Assembly (NCBI GenBank): GCA_018699755.1
Contig: JABIRQ010000399.1
Coordinates: forward strand, 1 to 9,185
DNA: 9,185 bases
Direction of reading: 5' to 3'
Source of the DNA: Rhodospirillaceae bacterium
Lineage (GTDB): Bacteria; Pseudomonadota; Alphaproteobacteria; CADEGL01
Below the pieces are notes generated by a model. That model had not been told where the DNA came from and ran no database searches. It saw only the letters and a program-made list of their open reading frames with translations. The first letter of the stretch is position 1, and each line of letters begins with the position of its first letter. The translations under genes were made by a program, and so were the position numbers. This document shows positions 1 to 5,941 of the stretch, piece by piece.

Positions 1-1237
1 ACTCCTCCACCGGCACCAGGCCGGCCTCCGACCCGACGAAGAGCAGGCCGTCGTCGGTGATGGAGTAGCGCAGGGGCCGCAAGCCGTTGCGGTCCAGCCC
101 GGCCAGGGCCCAGCGGCCGCCATAGGCGGCGATCGCGGCGGGGCCGTCCCAGGGTTCCATCACGGCGTTGCAATAGTGGTAGAGGTCGCGATGGGCCTGG
201 GGCATGGAGAATTTGTGGCTCCACGCCTCGGGGATCAGCATGGCCTTGACCAACGGCAGGTCGTGGTCGGCCCGGGCCATGATCTCGAACACCGAATCGA
301 GCACGGCCGAATCCGAGGCGTCGGGCTGCACGATCGGCTTAACGTCTTCCATGTATTCGCCCAGGGCGTCGTGGGCCATGCGCGTCTCGTGGCTGCGCAT
401 CCAGTTGACGTTGCCCAGCAGGGTATTGATTTCGCCGTTATGGGCGAGGACGCGGAAGGGCTGGGCCAAATGCCAGGCGGGGAAGGTGTTGGTCGAATAG
501 CGCTGGTGGAAGATGGCAAAATTGGATTCGAAACGCCTATCGCCCAGGTCCGGGTAGAAGGCGGTGAGCTGCTCGGCCAGGAACATGCCCTTGTAGATGA
601 TCGAGCGGCAGGACAAAGAGCAGATATAGAGGTCCTTGATCGATTCGGCGCGCGCCGCCTTTTCGATCCGCCGGCGGATGATGTAGAGGTCGCGCTCGAA
701 GGCCTTTTCGTCCAAGCCCCGGCTGTTGGCGATCATGATCTGCTCGATCTCGGGCCGGTTGGCGTTGGCCTTTTCGCCGATCACGGCCACGTTCACGGGC
801 ACCTGGCGCCAGCCGTAGATGGTGTAGCCGAAGTTCAGGATTTCGGCTTCGACGATGCAGCGGCAGCGTTCCTGCGCCGCGAGATCGGTGCGCGGCAGGA
901 AGACCATGCCGACGGCGAGGCGCCCCTCGAGCGGGACATGGCCGGTGCGGCGGACATGTTCCTTGAAGAAATCCTGGGGAATCTGGACATGGATGCCGGC
1001 GCCGTCGCCGGTCTTGCCGTCGGCGTCCACCGCGCCCCGATGCCAGATGCCGCGCAGGGCTTCGATCGCCGCCTCGACGACCGAACGGCGCGGCTTGCCG
1101 TCGATCGCGACGACCAGGCCGACGCCGCAGGCGTCGTGCTCCTGCGCCGGATCGTAAAGGCCATGGGCGGCCAGGTGATCGGCGTTGCGGCGCCAGTCGG
1201 CGACGTCTTTCGCTCCAGACATGGGCGCTCCGGACAT
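1..1237 (-). CDS. gltB: Glutamate synthase [NADPH] large (alpha) subunit, N-terminal part; cut by window edge
   Basis: The large subunit of glutamate synthase hydrolyses glutamine and passes the ammonia to 2-oxoglutarate, making two glutamates with electrons from GltD; it is cytosolic. The 412 residues seen here form the class II glutamine amidotransferase domain and its continuation. From the first ATG, residues 1-36 look like a propeptide. Cys37 in DACGVG is the expected N-terminal nucleophile after cleavage, as known for the Azospirillum enzyme. Further family landmarks are WHRGAVDADGKTGDGAG, FHQRYSTNTFPAW, LAHNGEINT and CNAVMEPWDGPAA. The FMN/synthase part and the 3Fe-4S site lie beyond the left edge. 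It follows gltD by 11 bp, and its Shine-Dalgarno sequence overlaps the gltD stop, so translation is probably coupled. An in-frame second ATG at 1222 is also possible. Identification is very secure; only the exact start is open. Confidence 0.97.
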   Translation of the reverse strand, partial: MSGAPMSGAKDVADWRRNADHLAAHGLYDPAQEHDACGVGLVVAIDGKPRRSVVEAAIEALRGIWHRGAVDADGKTGDGAGIHVQIPQDFFKEHVRRTGHVPLEGRLAVGMVFLPRTDLAAQERCRCIVEAEILNFGYTIYGWRQVPVNVAVIGEKANANRPEIEQIMIANSRGLDEKAFERDLYIIRRRIEKAARAESIKDLYICSLSCRSIIYKGMFLAEQLTAFYPDLGDRRFESNFAIFHQRYSTNTFPAWHLAQPFRVLAHNGEINTLLGNVNWMRSHETRMAHDALGEYMEDVKPIVQPDASDSAVLDSVFEIMARADHDLPLVKAMLIPEAWSHKFSMPQAHRDLYHYCNAVMEPWDGPAAIAAYGGRWALAGLDRNGLRPLRYSITDDGLLFVGSEAGLVPVEE

Positions 1238-1250
1238 GGGGCTCGCTCCT
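1223..1250 (-). promoter_or_regulatory. Duplicated ribosome-binding/start unit of gltB
   Basis: Reading the minus strand, AGGAG (1250-1246) sits 8 nt before ATG 1237 and overlaps the gltD stop as TAGGAG. A second GGAG (1231-1228) sits 5 nt before an in-frame ATG at 1222. The two units share the pattern GGAGCG...CCCATGTC. The first start places the catalytic cysteine at residue 37, matching the 36-residue propeptide I recall for Azospirillum GltB, so it is preferred. Both starts may be used. Confidence 0.6.
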
Positions 1251-2694
1251 ATTCTGCCGCGGCGCGGGCCTCGGCGCGCGCCTGGATATGCTTATGGATG
1301 CCTTGGGCCGCGTCGCGCCCGTCGCGGATCGCCCAGACGACGAGGGAGGCGCCGCGCACGATATCGCCGGCCGCGAAGACGCCGTCGAGATTGGTCATCA
1401 TGGTTTTCCAATCGATGCGCGCCGTGCCCCAGCGCGTGACCTCCAGCTCGGGCGCGCCGAAGAGCGCGGGAATGGGCTCCGGATCGAAGCCCAGGGCCTC
1501 GATCACCAGATCCGCGTCGAGCGCGAAGCCGGAGCCTTCGACCGGCTCGGGGCTCTGGCGGCCGGTCGCGTCGGGCAGGCCCAACCGGGTGCGCAGGGCG
1601 CGCACCCCGGAGACGCCGGTCTTCGTGCTTCCGATCAGCGCCTCGGGCGCGCTGAGCCAGACGAACTCCACCCCCTCCTCCTCGGCATGGCGCACCTCGC
1701 GCTCGGAGCCGGGCATGTTGGGGCGATCGCGGCGGTAGAGGCAGCGCACCGAAAGCGCGCCTTGGCGGACGGCCGTGCGCACGCAATCCATCGCCGTGTC
1801 GCCGCCGCCGACCACCACGACATTCTTGCCCTCGGCATTGAGGCCGCCGGTGTCGTAGTCGGGCACCGAATCGCCCAGGCCCTTGCGGTTGGACGCGGTC
1901 AGATAGGTCATCGCCGGCACGACATGACCCAGCCCGGCACCGGGACAGGCCAGGCCCCGGGGCTTGTAGACCCCGGTGGCCAGCAGGATCGCGTCGTGAC
2001 GGGCGCGCAGCTCGGGCAGGGTCGCGTCCCGCCCGACCTCGAACTCCCGGACGAATTCGACCCCCGCCTCCTCAAGCAGGCGAACGCGGCGGGCGACGAC
2101 CTCCTTCTCCAGTTTGAAGTTGGGGATGCCGTAGACGAGCAACCCGCCCATCCGGTCGTAACGGTCGTAGACCGTGATGCGGTAGCCCTCGCGGCGCAGC
2201 TCTTCCGCCGCGGCCAGGCCGGCCGGGCCGGCGCCGACGATGCCGACCGATTCGGAGCGCTCGAGGCGCGGCCGCGGGCCGCGCACCCAGCCCGCGTCCC
2301 AGGCGGTCTCGGTGATGAATTTCTCGACCGCGCCGATGGTGACCGTGCCATGGCCCGACTGTTCGATCACGCAGTTGCCTTCGCACAACCGGTCCTGAGG
2401 GCAGATGCGGCCGCAGATCTCGGGCATGTTGTTGGTCGCGGACGCGACCTCGTAGGCTTCCTCCATCCGGCCCTCGGCGGCCAGCATCAACCAGTCGGGG
2501 ATGTTGTTCTGGAGCGGGCAGTGAACCTGGCAGAAGGGCACGCCGCATTGGGAGCAGCGGGCCGCCTGGGCGGCCCCCGACTCCGGCGTGAACTCGGCGT
2601 AGATTTCATCAAAATCGCCTCGCCGCTCGGCCGCCGGACGCTTGTCCGGCATGGCCTTGTCCAGGCCGACGAATTTCAGCATGCGCGCGGTCAT
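1249..2694 (-). CDS. gltD: Glutamate synthase [NADPH] small (beta) subunit
   Basis: The small subunit oxidises NADPH on FAD and passes electrons through iron-sulfur clusters to GltB for glutamate formation. It has 481 residues, a normal length. An N-terminal cysteine-rich region has CSQCGVPFCQVHC (Cys47, 50, 55, 59) and CGRICPQDRLCEGNC (Cys94, 98, 104, 108), the ligands expected for two 4Fe-4S clusters. An FAD-binding GAGPAG lies at 154-159, a second dinucleotide motif GGGDTAMD at 296-303 fits NADPH, and the C-terminal AAGDIVRG is the typical second FAD contact. I chose ATG 2694 because a G-rich GGGGGA lies 10 nt upstream and the residues after it align with known GltD. A GTG at 2712 in the same frame lacks a good ribosome-binding site. 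The gene precedes gltB, the reverse of the E. coli gltBD order. Its promoter must lie in the divergent region up to 2946, but I could not identify one. Confidence 0.97.
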   Translation of the reverse strand: MTARMLKFVGLDKAMPDKRPAAERRGDFDEIYAEFTPESGAAQAARCSQCGVPFCQVHCPLQNNIPDWLMLAAEGRMEEAYEVASATNNMPEICGRICPQDRLCEGNCVIEQSGHGTVTIGAVEKFITETAWDAGWVRGPRPRLERSESVGIVGAGPAGLAAAEELRREGYRITVYDRYDRMGGLLVYGIPNFKLEKEVVARRVRLLEEAGVEFVREFEVGRDATLPELRARHDAILLATGVYKPRGLACPGAGLGHVVPAMTYLTASNRKGLGDSVPDYDTGGLNAEGKNVVVVGGGDTAMDCVRTAVRQGALSVRCLYRRDRPNMPGSEREVRHAEEEGVEFVWLSAPEALIGSTKTGVSGVRALRTRLGLPDATGRQSPEPVEGSGFALDADLVIEALGFDPEPIPALFGAPELEVTRWGTARIDWKTMMTNLDGVFAAGDIVRGASLVVWAIRDGRDAAQGIHKHIQARAEARAAAE

Positions 2695-2863
2695 CGCGAG
2701 CAGTTCCCCCACAGGCTTCGGTTGCCGGATCGAGGCATGAATAAACGGATTCAGACCCGCAGGGCCAGCTTTTTTCGCTCATAAAGACAGCATTCATGAC
2801 CTAAAAAACGATACTTCCCCCCCATGGACCGACCGGCGCGCTATCTCCGGGCTCTCTTGCAGT

Positions 2864-2884
2864 ATTTAGGGCCGATTTAGGACC
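2864..2884 (+). repeat. Direct repeat ATTTAGGRCC, 11-bp period
   Basis: ATTTAGGGCC (2864-2873) and ATTTAGGACC (2875-2884) differ at one of ten bases. Their starts are 11 bp apart, about one helical turn. They lie between the divergent genes and about 30 bp upstream of the proposed uppP -10, a position where a regulator could bind. No regulator is identified. Confidence 0.5.
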
Positions 2885-2914
2885 ATTGCGCTGCTGGCCC
2901 CACGGCGGGGCGAA

Positions 2915-2923
2915 TGATATAAG
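2915..2923 (+). promoter_or_regulatory. Candidate extended -10 promoter element for uppP
   Basis: TGATATAAG contains a TGn extension plus TATAAG, matching the sigma-70 hexamer TATAAT at five of six positions. The sequence 17 bp further upstream (TGGCCC, 2895-2900) is a poor -35, which an extended -10 could compensate for. Transcription would start near 2930, leaving a very short leader before uppP. A small hairpin GCCCC/GGGGC (2897-2911) sits in the spacer. Confidence 0.4.
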
Positions 2924-2946
2924 CGGCAAAATGGTTGGGGGGCATC

Positions 2947-3780
2947 TTGACGCTGATGCATATCGTGATTCTGGCGCTCGTCCAGGGTCTCACCGAGTTT
3001 CTGCCGATCAGCTCCTGGGGCCACCTCGTCATCCTGCAGAAATACGGGGGCTGGCCCGAGGATTACGGCCTCGTCATGGAGGTGGCCGTCCATGTCGGCA
3101 GCCTGGGCGCCGTGCTGGTCTATTTCTGGCGCGACCTTTGGCTGATCCTGGTCGGCCTGGCGCAGATCCTGCTCGGGCGCTTCGATTCCGGCGCACGGCT
3201 CGTTCTCAACCTGATCGTCGCGACGATCCCGGCCATCGTCGCGGGCTATTTCCTCAAGGACCTCGTCACCGACGATCTGCGCACGATCGCCGTGATCGGC
3301 TGGGCCACCTTGATCGGCGGCATCCTGCTGTTCATCGGCGACCGCCTGGGCATGACCATCCGCAATGTCGAGCATATGCGCTGGGGCAGCGCCCTGGTCA
3401 TCGGCCTGGCGCAGGTCTGCGCCCTGATCCCCGGCGCCAGCCGCAGCGGCATGACCATGACCGCGGCGCGCTTCCTGGGCTTCGAGCGGCGCGATTGCGC
3501 GCGCTTCTCGTTCCTGATGTCGATCCCGGTGATCATTGGCGCCGGCCTGCTGACCGGTCTGGACCTGTACGAGGCCGGCGACGTGGAGGTGACCGGCCAG
3601 GCCCTCCTGGCGGCCGGCCTGGCCTTCGTCACCGCCTTCATCGCCATCGCCTTCATGATGGTCTGGCTGCGCAGCGCGCGCTTCACGCCCTTCGTCGTCT
3701 ACCGCCTGCTGCTGGGCGGCGCGATGCTCTATACGGTCTATTTCGATCCGGACCTGGTGACCCGCCTGCTGGGAGGCTGA
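2947..3780 (+). CDS. uppP: Undecaprenyl-diphosphate phosphatase, BacA/UppP family
   Basis: This integral membrane enzyme removes a phosphate from undecaprenyl diphosphate, recycling the lipid carrier used for peptidoglycan and O-antigen export. The protein has 277 residues and is hydrophobic nearly throughout, as expected for a multi-span membrane protein. The first family motif is QGLTEFLPISSWGHL at residues 13-27, with Glu17 and Ser22/Ser23. The second is PGASRSGMTMTAA, with Arg166, followed by ARFSFLMSIPVIIGAG. A tryptophan (Trp24) occupies the place where Ser or Thr is usual in the first motif. The start is uncertain: TTG 2947 has a G-run (2937-2942) at good distance and gives MTLMHIV, typical of the family; ATG 2956 would remove three residues and has poor spacing. 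It stands alone, divergent from gltD and convergent with the next gene, with no clear terminator in the 58-bp gap to 3839. Confidence 0.94.
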   Translation: MTLMHIVILALVQGLTEFLPISSWGHLVILQKYGGWPEDYGLVMEVAVHVGSLGAVLVYFWRDLWLILVGLAQILLGRFDSGARLVLNLIVATIPAIVAGYFLKDLVTDDLRTIAVIGWATLIGGILLFIGDRLGMTIRNVEHMRWGSALVIGLAQVCALIPGASRSGMTMTAARFLGFERRDCARFSFLMSIPVIIGAGLLTGLDLYEAGDVEVTGQALLAAGLAFVTAFIAIAFMMVWLRSARFTPFVVYRLLLGGAMLYTVYFDPDLVTRLLGG

Positions 3781-3838
3781 ATCTGGCGACCGCGCCCGAG
3801 GCCGAGGCCGAGCATCAGGCGGGGCTTCTGACGGGGCC

Positions 3839-4846
3839 TCAGGCCGCGCGCCGGTCCGCGAACCGCCCGAAGACGCGAAACCGGTCGAGATAGGCCGGCA
3901 AGACGCCCTCGACCGCAGTCGGCGAAATCCCCAGCGCGTCGAGCCCAGGCACCGCGCCGGACAGCACGTTGTCCTGGCGCAGCAGGCGAACCTGATCGCG
4001 GGTCAGGGGCGGCACCGGCATCAGTTCGAGCGGCGCGGCCATGAGCGTCGCGACCCAGAAGGGCAGGGGCACGAGCAACCGCTTGCGCCCGATCTCGGCG
4101 AGCATCAACTCCATCAACTCGGCAAAGCGATAGACTCGCGGCCCGCCCAACTCGAAGGTCTGGCCGACCGTGGCCGGATCTTCGAGCCCACGCATGATCG
4201 CATCGGCGACATCGCCGACATAGACCGGCTGGAACCGCGTCCCGCCATCGCCGACGAGGTCGAGCCGCGGCCCGCCCTCGGCCCGCATGTCGAGGCGCGG
4301 CAGGGTGCCGATCACCGGCAAGACCGGAGAGAGGCGGGCGAGCGCGGCGAAGCGGTTGAAGAAATCGTCCTCCGGCCCAAAGACCACGCCGGGCCGCAGG
4401 ATCACGGCTTCGGGGCAGGCCTCGCGCACCGCCGTCTCGCCGGCCGCCTTGCTGCGACCGTAGCGGGCCGGCGAAGCGCGGTCGGCGCCAAGGGCGGAGA
4501 CATGAACCACGCGGCGCGCACCGGCCAGGACAGCGGCCCGCGCCACGCGCCCCGCGCCGTTGGCGTGAACCTCGGCGAAGCTGCGGCGGCCGCGCTCGTA
4601 AAGGACGCCGACGAGATTGACCACGGCGTCCGCCCCTTCGACCGCTGCCGCAATGCGCGCATGGTCGGTGATATCGACGCGCACCGGCACGATCTGGCCA
4701 GGATTGCCCATGGGCTTGAGAAAGGCGGCCCCCTCGGGATCGCGCACGGCAACCCGCACCACCGCGCCGCAACGCGCCAGCCGCTGCACCAGATGGCGTC
4801 CGATGAACCCGGAGCCGCCAAAAACCGTGACCCGGCGCAAGGCCAT
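3839..4846 (-). CDS. NAD(P)-binding NDUFA9-like protein (atypical short-chain dehydrogenase/epimerase family)
   Basis: A 335-residue Rossmann-fold protein of the kind usually annotated as 'complex I NDUFA9 subunit family protein'. The N-terminus carries the nucleotide-binding motif VFGGSGFIG (GGSGFIG, residues 10-16). Asp58 follows the third strand in RVDITD, a Ser117 lies in HVSALGAD, and Tyr129/Lys133 form a YxxxK pair in YGRSK. RPGVVFGPEDDFFNRF and QPVYVGDVADAI are also typical. In mitochondria NDUFA9 is an accessory subunit of respiratory complex I. In bacteria the role is not established, so I give no gene symbol; an oxidoreductase or a quinone/NADH-related role is possible. The start at 4846 is supported by GGAGG six bases upstream. 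A longer in-frame reading to 5008 lacks such support and would cross the control region. No complex I genes are nearby. A weak TATAAG on the minus strand (4889-4884) could be its -10. Confidence 0.88.
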   Translation of the reverse strand: MALRRVTVFGGSGFIGRHLVQRLARCGAVVRVAVRDPEGAAFLKPMGNPGQIVPVRVDITDHARIAAAVEGADAVVNLVGVLYERGRRSFAEVHANGAGRVARAAVLAGARRVVHVSALGADRASPARYGRSKAAGETAVREACPEAVILRPGVVFGPEDDFFNRFAALARLSPVLPVIGTLPRLDMRAEGGPRLDLVGDGGTRFQPVYVGDVADAIMRGLEDPATVGQTFELGGPRVYRFAELMELMLAEIGRKRLLVPLPFWVATLMAAPLELMPVPPLTRDQVRLLRQDNVLSGAVPGLDALGISPTAVEGVLPAYLDRFRVFGRFADRRAA

Positions 4847-4926
4847 GTCCTGCCTCCCTATTCGAAACCCGACTTCGATCGCCCTTATAGTACGCGGCGC
4901 AGTCCTCCGCACCCCCCGATCCCTGC

Positions 4927-4982
4927 CGCGCATGTCCCGATCTCCCGCCCGGCGGCTCGCTCGAAAGACCGGGACATGCGCG
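4927..4982. repeat. Perfect 13-bp inverted repeat with 30-nt spacer
   Basis: CGCGCATGTCCCG (4927-4939) and CGGGACATGCGCG (4970-4982) are exact reverse complements. The 30-nt spacer holds a smaller GC palindrome CCGCCCGGCGG (4945-4955). The element lies between the minus-strand NDUFA9-like gene and the tRNA-Leu promoter, ending 19 bp before the tRNA -35. It could be a paired operator or a structured leader. There is no T-run, so a simple intrinsic terminator is unlikely. Confidence 0.6.
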
Positions 4983-5001
4983 CTCCGCCTCCAGAAGCCC
5001 G

Positions 5002-5030
5002 TTGACACGGCGGCCCCTGAACGTTACCCG
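5002..5030 (+). promoter_or_regulatory. Likely sigma-70 promoter of tRNA-Leu (and nrnC)
   Basis: A consensus -35 TTGACA lies at 5002-5007. With 17-bp spacing the -10 would be TACCCG (5025-5030), a weak match, but the predicted start near 5037 would leave only about nine bases before the tRNA, as expected for a tRNA gene. Confidence 0.5.
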
Positions 5031-5045
5031 AAGTGCCCGACCGGA

Positions 5046-5132
5046 GCCCAGGTGGCGGAATTGGTAGACGCGCAGGTTTCAGGTACCTGTGGGCGCAAGC
5101 CCGTGGAAGTTCGAGTCTTCTCCTGGGCACCA
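5046..5132 (+). tRNA. tRNA-Leu (anticodon CAG), CCA encoded
   Basis: An 87-nt class II tRNA. The acceptor stem GCCCAGG (5046-5052) pairs perfectly with CCTGGGC (5122-5128), followed by A73 and an encoded CCA (5130-5132). The D stem is GCG/CGC around GGTAGA. The anticodon stem CAGGT/ACCTG holds the loop TTCAGGT, so the anticodon at 5080-5082 is CAG, reading CUG leucine codons, which are abundant in these genes. A long variable arm with GGGC/GCCC is typical of tRNA-Leu. The T arm GGAAG-TTCGAGT-CTTCT completes the cloverleaf. nrnC begins 41 nt after its end. Confidence 0.97.
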
Positions 5133-5136
5133 TCCT

Positions 5137-5160
5137 CATCGCGCGCATCCCGCGCGGATG
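5137..5160 (+). other. Hairpin between tRNA-Leu and nrnC
   Basis: CATCGCGCG (5137-5145) pairs with CGCGC-G-GATG (5151-5160) around the loop CATCC, giving nine base pairs with one bulged G. It starts five bases after the tRNA 3' end and abuts the nrnC ribosome-binding site GGAGG (5160-5164). No T-run follows, so it is not a standard terminator. It may define the end processed from the tRNA or modulate nrnC translation. Confidence 0.5.
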
Positions 5161-5173
5161 GAGGCATGGCTTC

Positions 5174-5788
5174 GTGACGGCAACTCTGCACATAGGCGAT
5201 CTGCCCGAGGGGCTCGACTTCGGCCCGGCCGTCGCCGTCGACACCGAAACCATGGGCCTCAGAACGCCCCGGGACCGCTTATGCCTGGTCCAACTTTCGT
5301 CGGGGGACGGGACCGCCCATCTCGTCCAGCTTGCGCCGGGCGCCTATGAAGCGCCCCGCCTGAAGGCCCTGCTGGCCGATCCGAAGGTGCTGAAGCTCTT
5401 TCACTTCGCGCGCTTCGATCTGGCCGCGATCCAGCACTATCTGGGCGTCGCCTGCGCCCCGGTCTATTGCACCAAGATCGCGTCGCGCCTGTGCCGCACC
5501 TATACCGATCGGCACGGCCTCAAGGACCTGTGCCGGGAGATTCTCGGTGTCGACCTGTCCAAGCAACAGCAATCCTCGGACTGGGGCGCGGAGAAATTGA
5601 CGGAAGAGCAGATCCGCTACGCCGCCTCCGACGTGCTGCATCTTCACGCCCTGCGCACGCGCCTCGACGAGATGATCGACCGAGAAGGCCGGCGCGAATT
5701 TGCCGAGGCCTGTTTCACCTTTCTGCCGACCCGTGCAGGTTTGGACCTTGCCGGATGGGCGGAAGAGGACATTTTCTCTCATAGCTGA
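5174..5788 (+). CDS. nrnC: NrnC-type 3'-5' exoribonuclease (nano-RNase; often annotated ribonuclease D)
   Basis: A 204-residue DEDDy exonuclease. The acidic catalytic residues are visible: Asp23 and Glu25 in AVDTET, Asp82 in FHFARFDLA, and Tyr149/Asp153 in YAASDVLHLH. The size, the SKQQQSSDW segment and the ending DLAGWAEEDIFSHS match, as I recall it, Bartonella NrnC, the alphaproteobacterial enzyme that degrades di- and very short oligoribonucleotides and stands in for oligoribonuclease Orn. There is no HRDC domain, which full-length RNase D has at its C-terminus, so I prefer NrnC over Rnd. By family knowledge it also removes pGpG, the breakdown product of cyclic di-GMP. The start is GTG 5174, with GGAGG nine bases upstream; the reading frame continues upstream through the tRNA, which cannot be coding. 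There is no room for an independent promoter between tRNA and gene, so co-transcription with tRNA-Leu is likely. Confidence 0.93.
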   Translation: MTATLHIGDLPEGLDFGPAVAVDTETMGLRTPRDRLCLVQLSSGDGTAHLVQLAPGAYEAPRLKALLADPKVLKLFHFARFDLAAIQHYLGVACAPVYCTKIASRLCRTYTDRHGLKDLCREILGVDLSKQQQSSDWGAEKLTEEQIRYAASDVLHLHALRTRLDEMIDREGRREFAEACFTFLPTRAGLDLAGWAEEDIFSHS

Positions 5789-5937
5789 ACGGCGAGACGA
5801 CCGTCCGTCCGCCCGCTGTCGACCGGCAGTGTAATTGACGATACTCGGGCCGGGCTGCATACTCGAAAATTGAGCTAAATGGCGAAAAAAGCGGCAATAA
5901 TCGGCCCCGGCGCCATTCCAGGCGGAACACGGCGACC
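5789..5937. other. Intergenic region nrnC-kdsD
   Basis: This 149-nt gap contains the kdsD promoter (5835-5863) and a short upstream reading frame (5879-5941). The stretch 5789-5834 shows no convincing terminator hairpin, so some read-through from nrnC into the envelope operon is possible. Confidence 0.6.
5835..5863 (+). promoter_or_regulatory. Sigma-70 promoter of the kdsD-lptCAB operon
   Basis: TTGACG (5835-5840) and CATACT (5858-5863) match the -35 at five of six and the -10 at four of six positions, with the ideal 17-bp spacing. The surrounding sequence is the most AT-rich of this part of the window. Transcription would begin near 5870, only about nine bases before the upstream ATG at 5879. 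It is the only good promoter seen before the four tightly packed genes that follow. Confidence 0.65.
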
Positions 5938-5941
5938 ATGA
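5879..5941 (+). CDS. Candidate 20-codon upstream ORF overlapping the kdsD start
   Basis: An ATG at 5879 opens a 20-codon frame (MAKKAAIIGPGAIPGGTRRP) whose TGA (5939-5941) overlaps the kdsD ATG (5938-5940) as ATGA. The kdsD Shine-Dalgarno-like AGGCGGA lies 11 nt before its ATG, which is rather far, so re-initiation from this frame could help kdsD translation. The frame itself has no strong ribosome-binding site, but its ATG would lie only about nine bases from the predicted transcript start. It may be chance; no homology is claimed. Confidence 0.3.
   Translation: MAKKAAIIGPGAIPGGTRRP

Larger units (their letters stand above)
2695..2946. other. Divergent intergenic region between gltD and uppP
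   Basis: This 252-nt gap is richer in A and T than its neighbours and must hold the promoters for both gltD (minus) and uppP (plus). On the plus strand I see an extended -10 element near 2915-2923 and a direct repeat at 2864-2884. A widely spaced inverted pair CATGAAT (2736-2742) / ATTCATG (2792-2798) and a seven-C run (2817-2823) are also present. No convincing sigma-70 or sigma-54 promoter was found for gltD, and no riboswitch-like structure or small protein gene could be supported. Confidence 0.6.

Noticed and set aside
1529..1558. A palindrome in gltD resembling the dispersed CCTTCGACnGGCTCnGGG repeat that yields 'PEPVEG' insertions in some alphaproteobacterial proteins
   Set aside because: The encoded RQSPEPVEGSGF segment seems colinear with other GltD proteins as I recall them (RQTPxxxEGSxF), so nothing appears to be inserted; the resemblance is probably coincidental.
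176..1738. A 520-codon open frame on the plus strand opposite gltB and gltD
   Set aside because: It runs antisense across two well-recognised genes, has no family features and an Ala/Gly/Arg/Asp-rich composition typical of shadows of GC-rich codons.
2755..2776. Terminator-like T-run after GGGCCAGC in the gltD-uppP gap
   Set aside because: No stable stem precedes the T-run, and no gene on the plus strand ends there.
1288..2784. A 498-codon open frame on the plus strand opposite gltD
   Set aside because: Same reason: it mirrors gltD codon structure, and its translation shows no recognisable domain.
2609..2797. A 62-codon minus-strand frame that could be a leader peptide of gltD
   Set aside because: It overlaps gltD in another frame for much of its length, has no good ribosome-binding site, and its second half is plainly a gltD shadow.
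3781..3840. Possible bidirectional terminator between uppP and the NDUFA9-like gene
   Set aside because: Only a 6-bp GAGGCC/GGCCTC pairing across a 25-nt loop and no T-run on either strand; not convincing.
2886..3893. A 335-codon plus-strand frame overlapping uppP in another frame
   Set aside because: The overlapping UppP reading has clear family motifs and hydrophobic spans; this frame is Arg/Pro-rich and featureless.
5166..5177. A three-codon frame ATGGCTTCGTGA overlapping the nrnC GTG
   Set aside because: The ATG lies one base after GGAGG, too close for initiation, and such tiny frames are common by chance.
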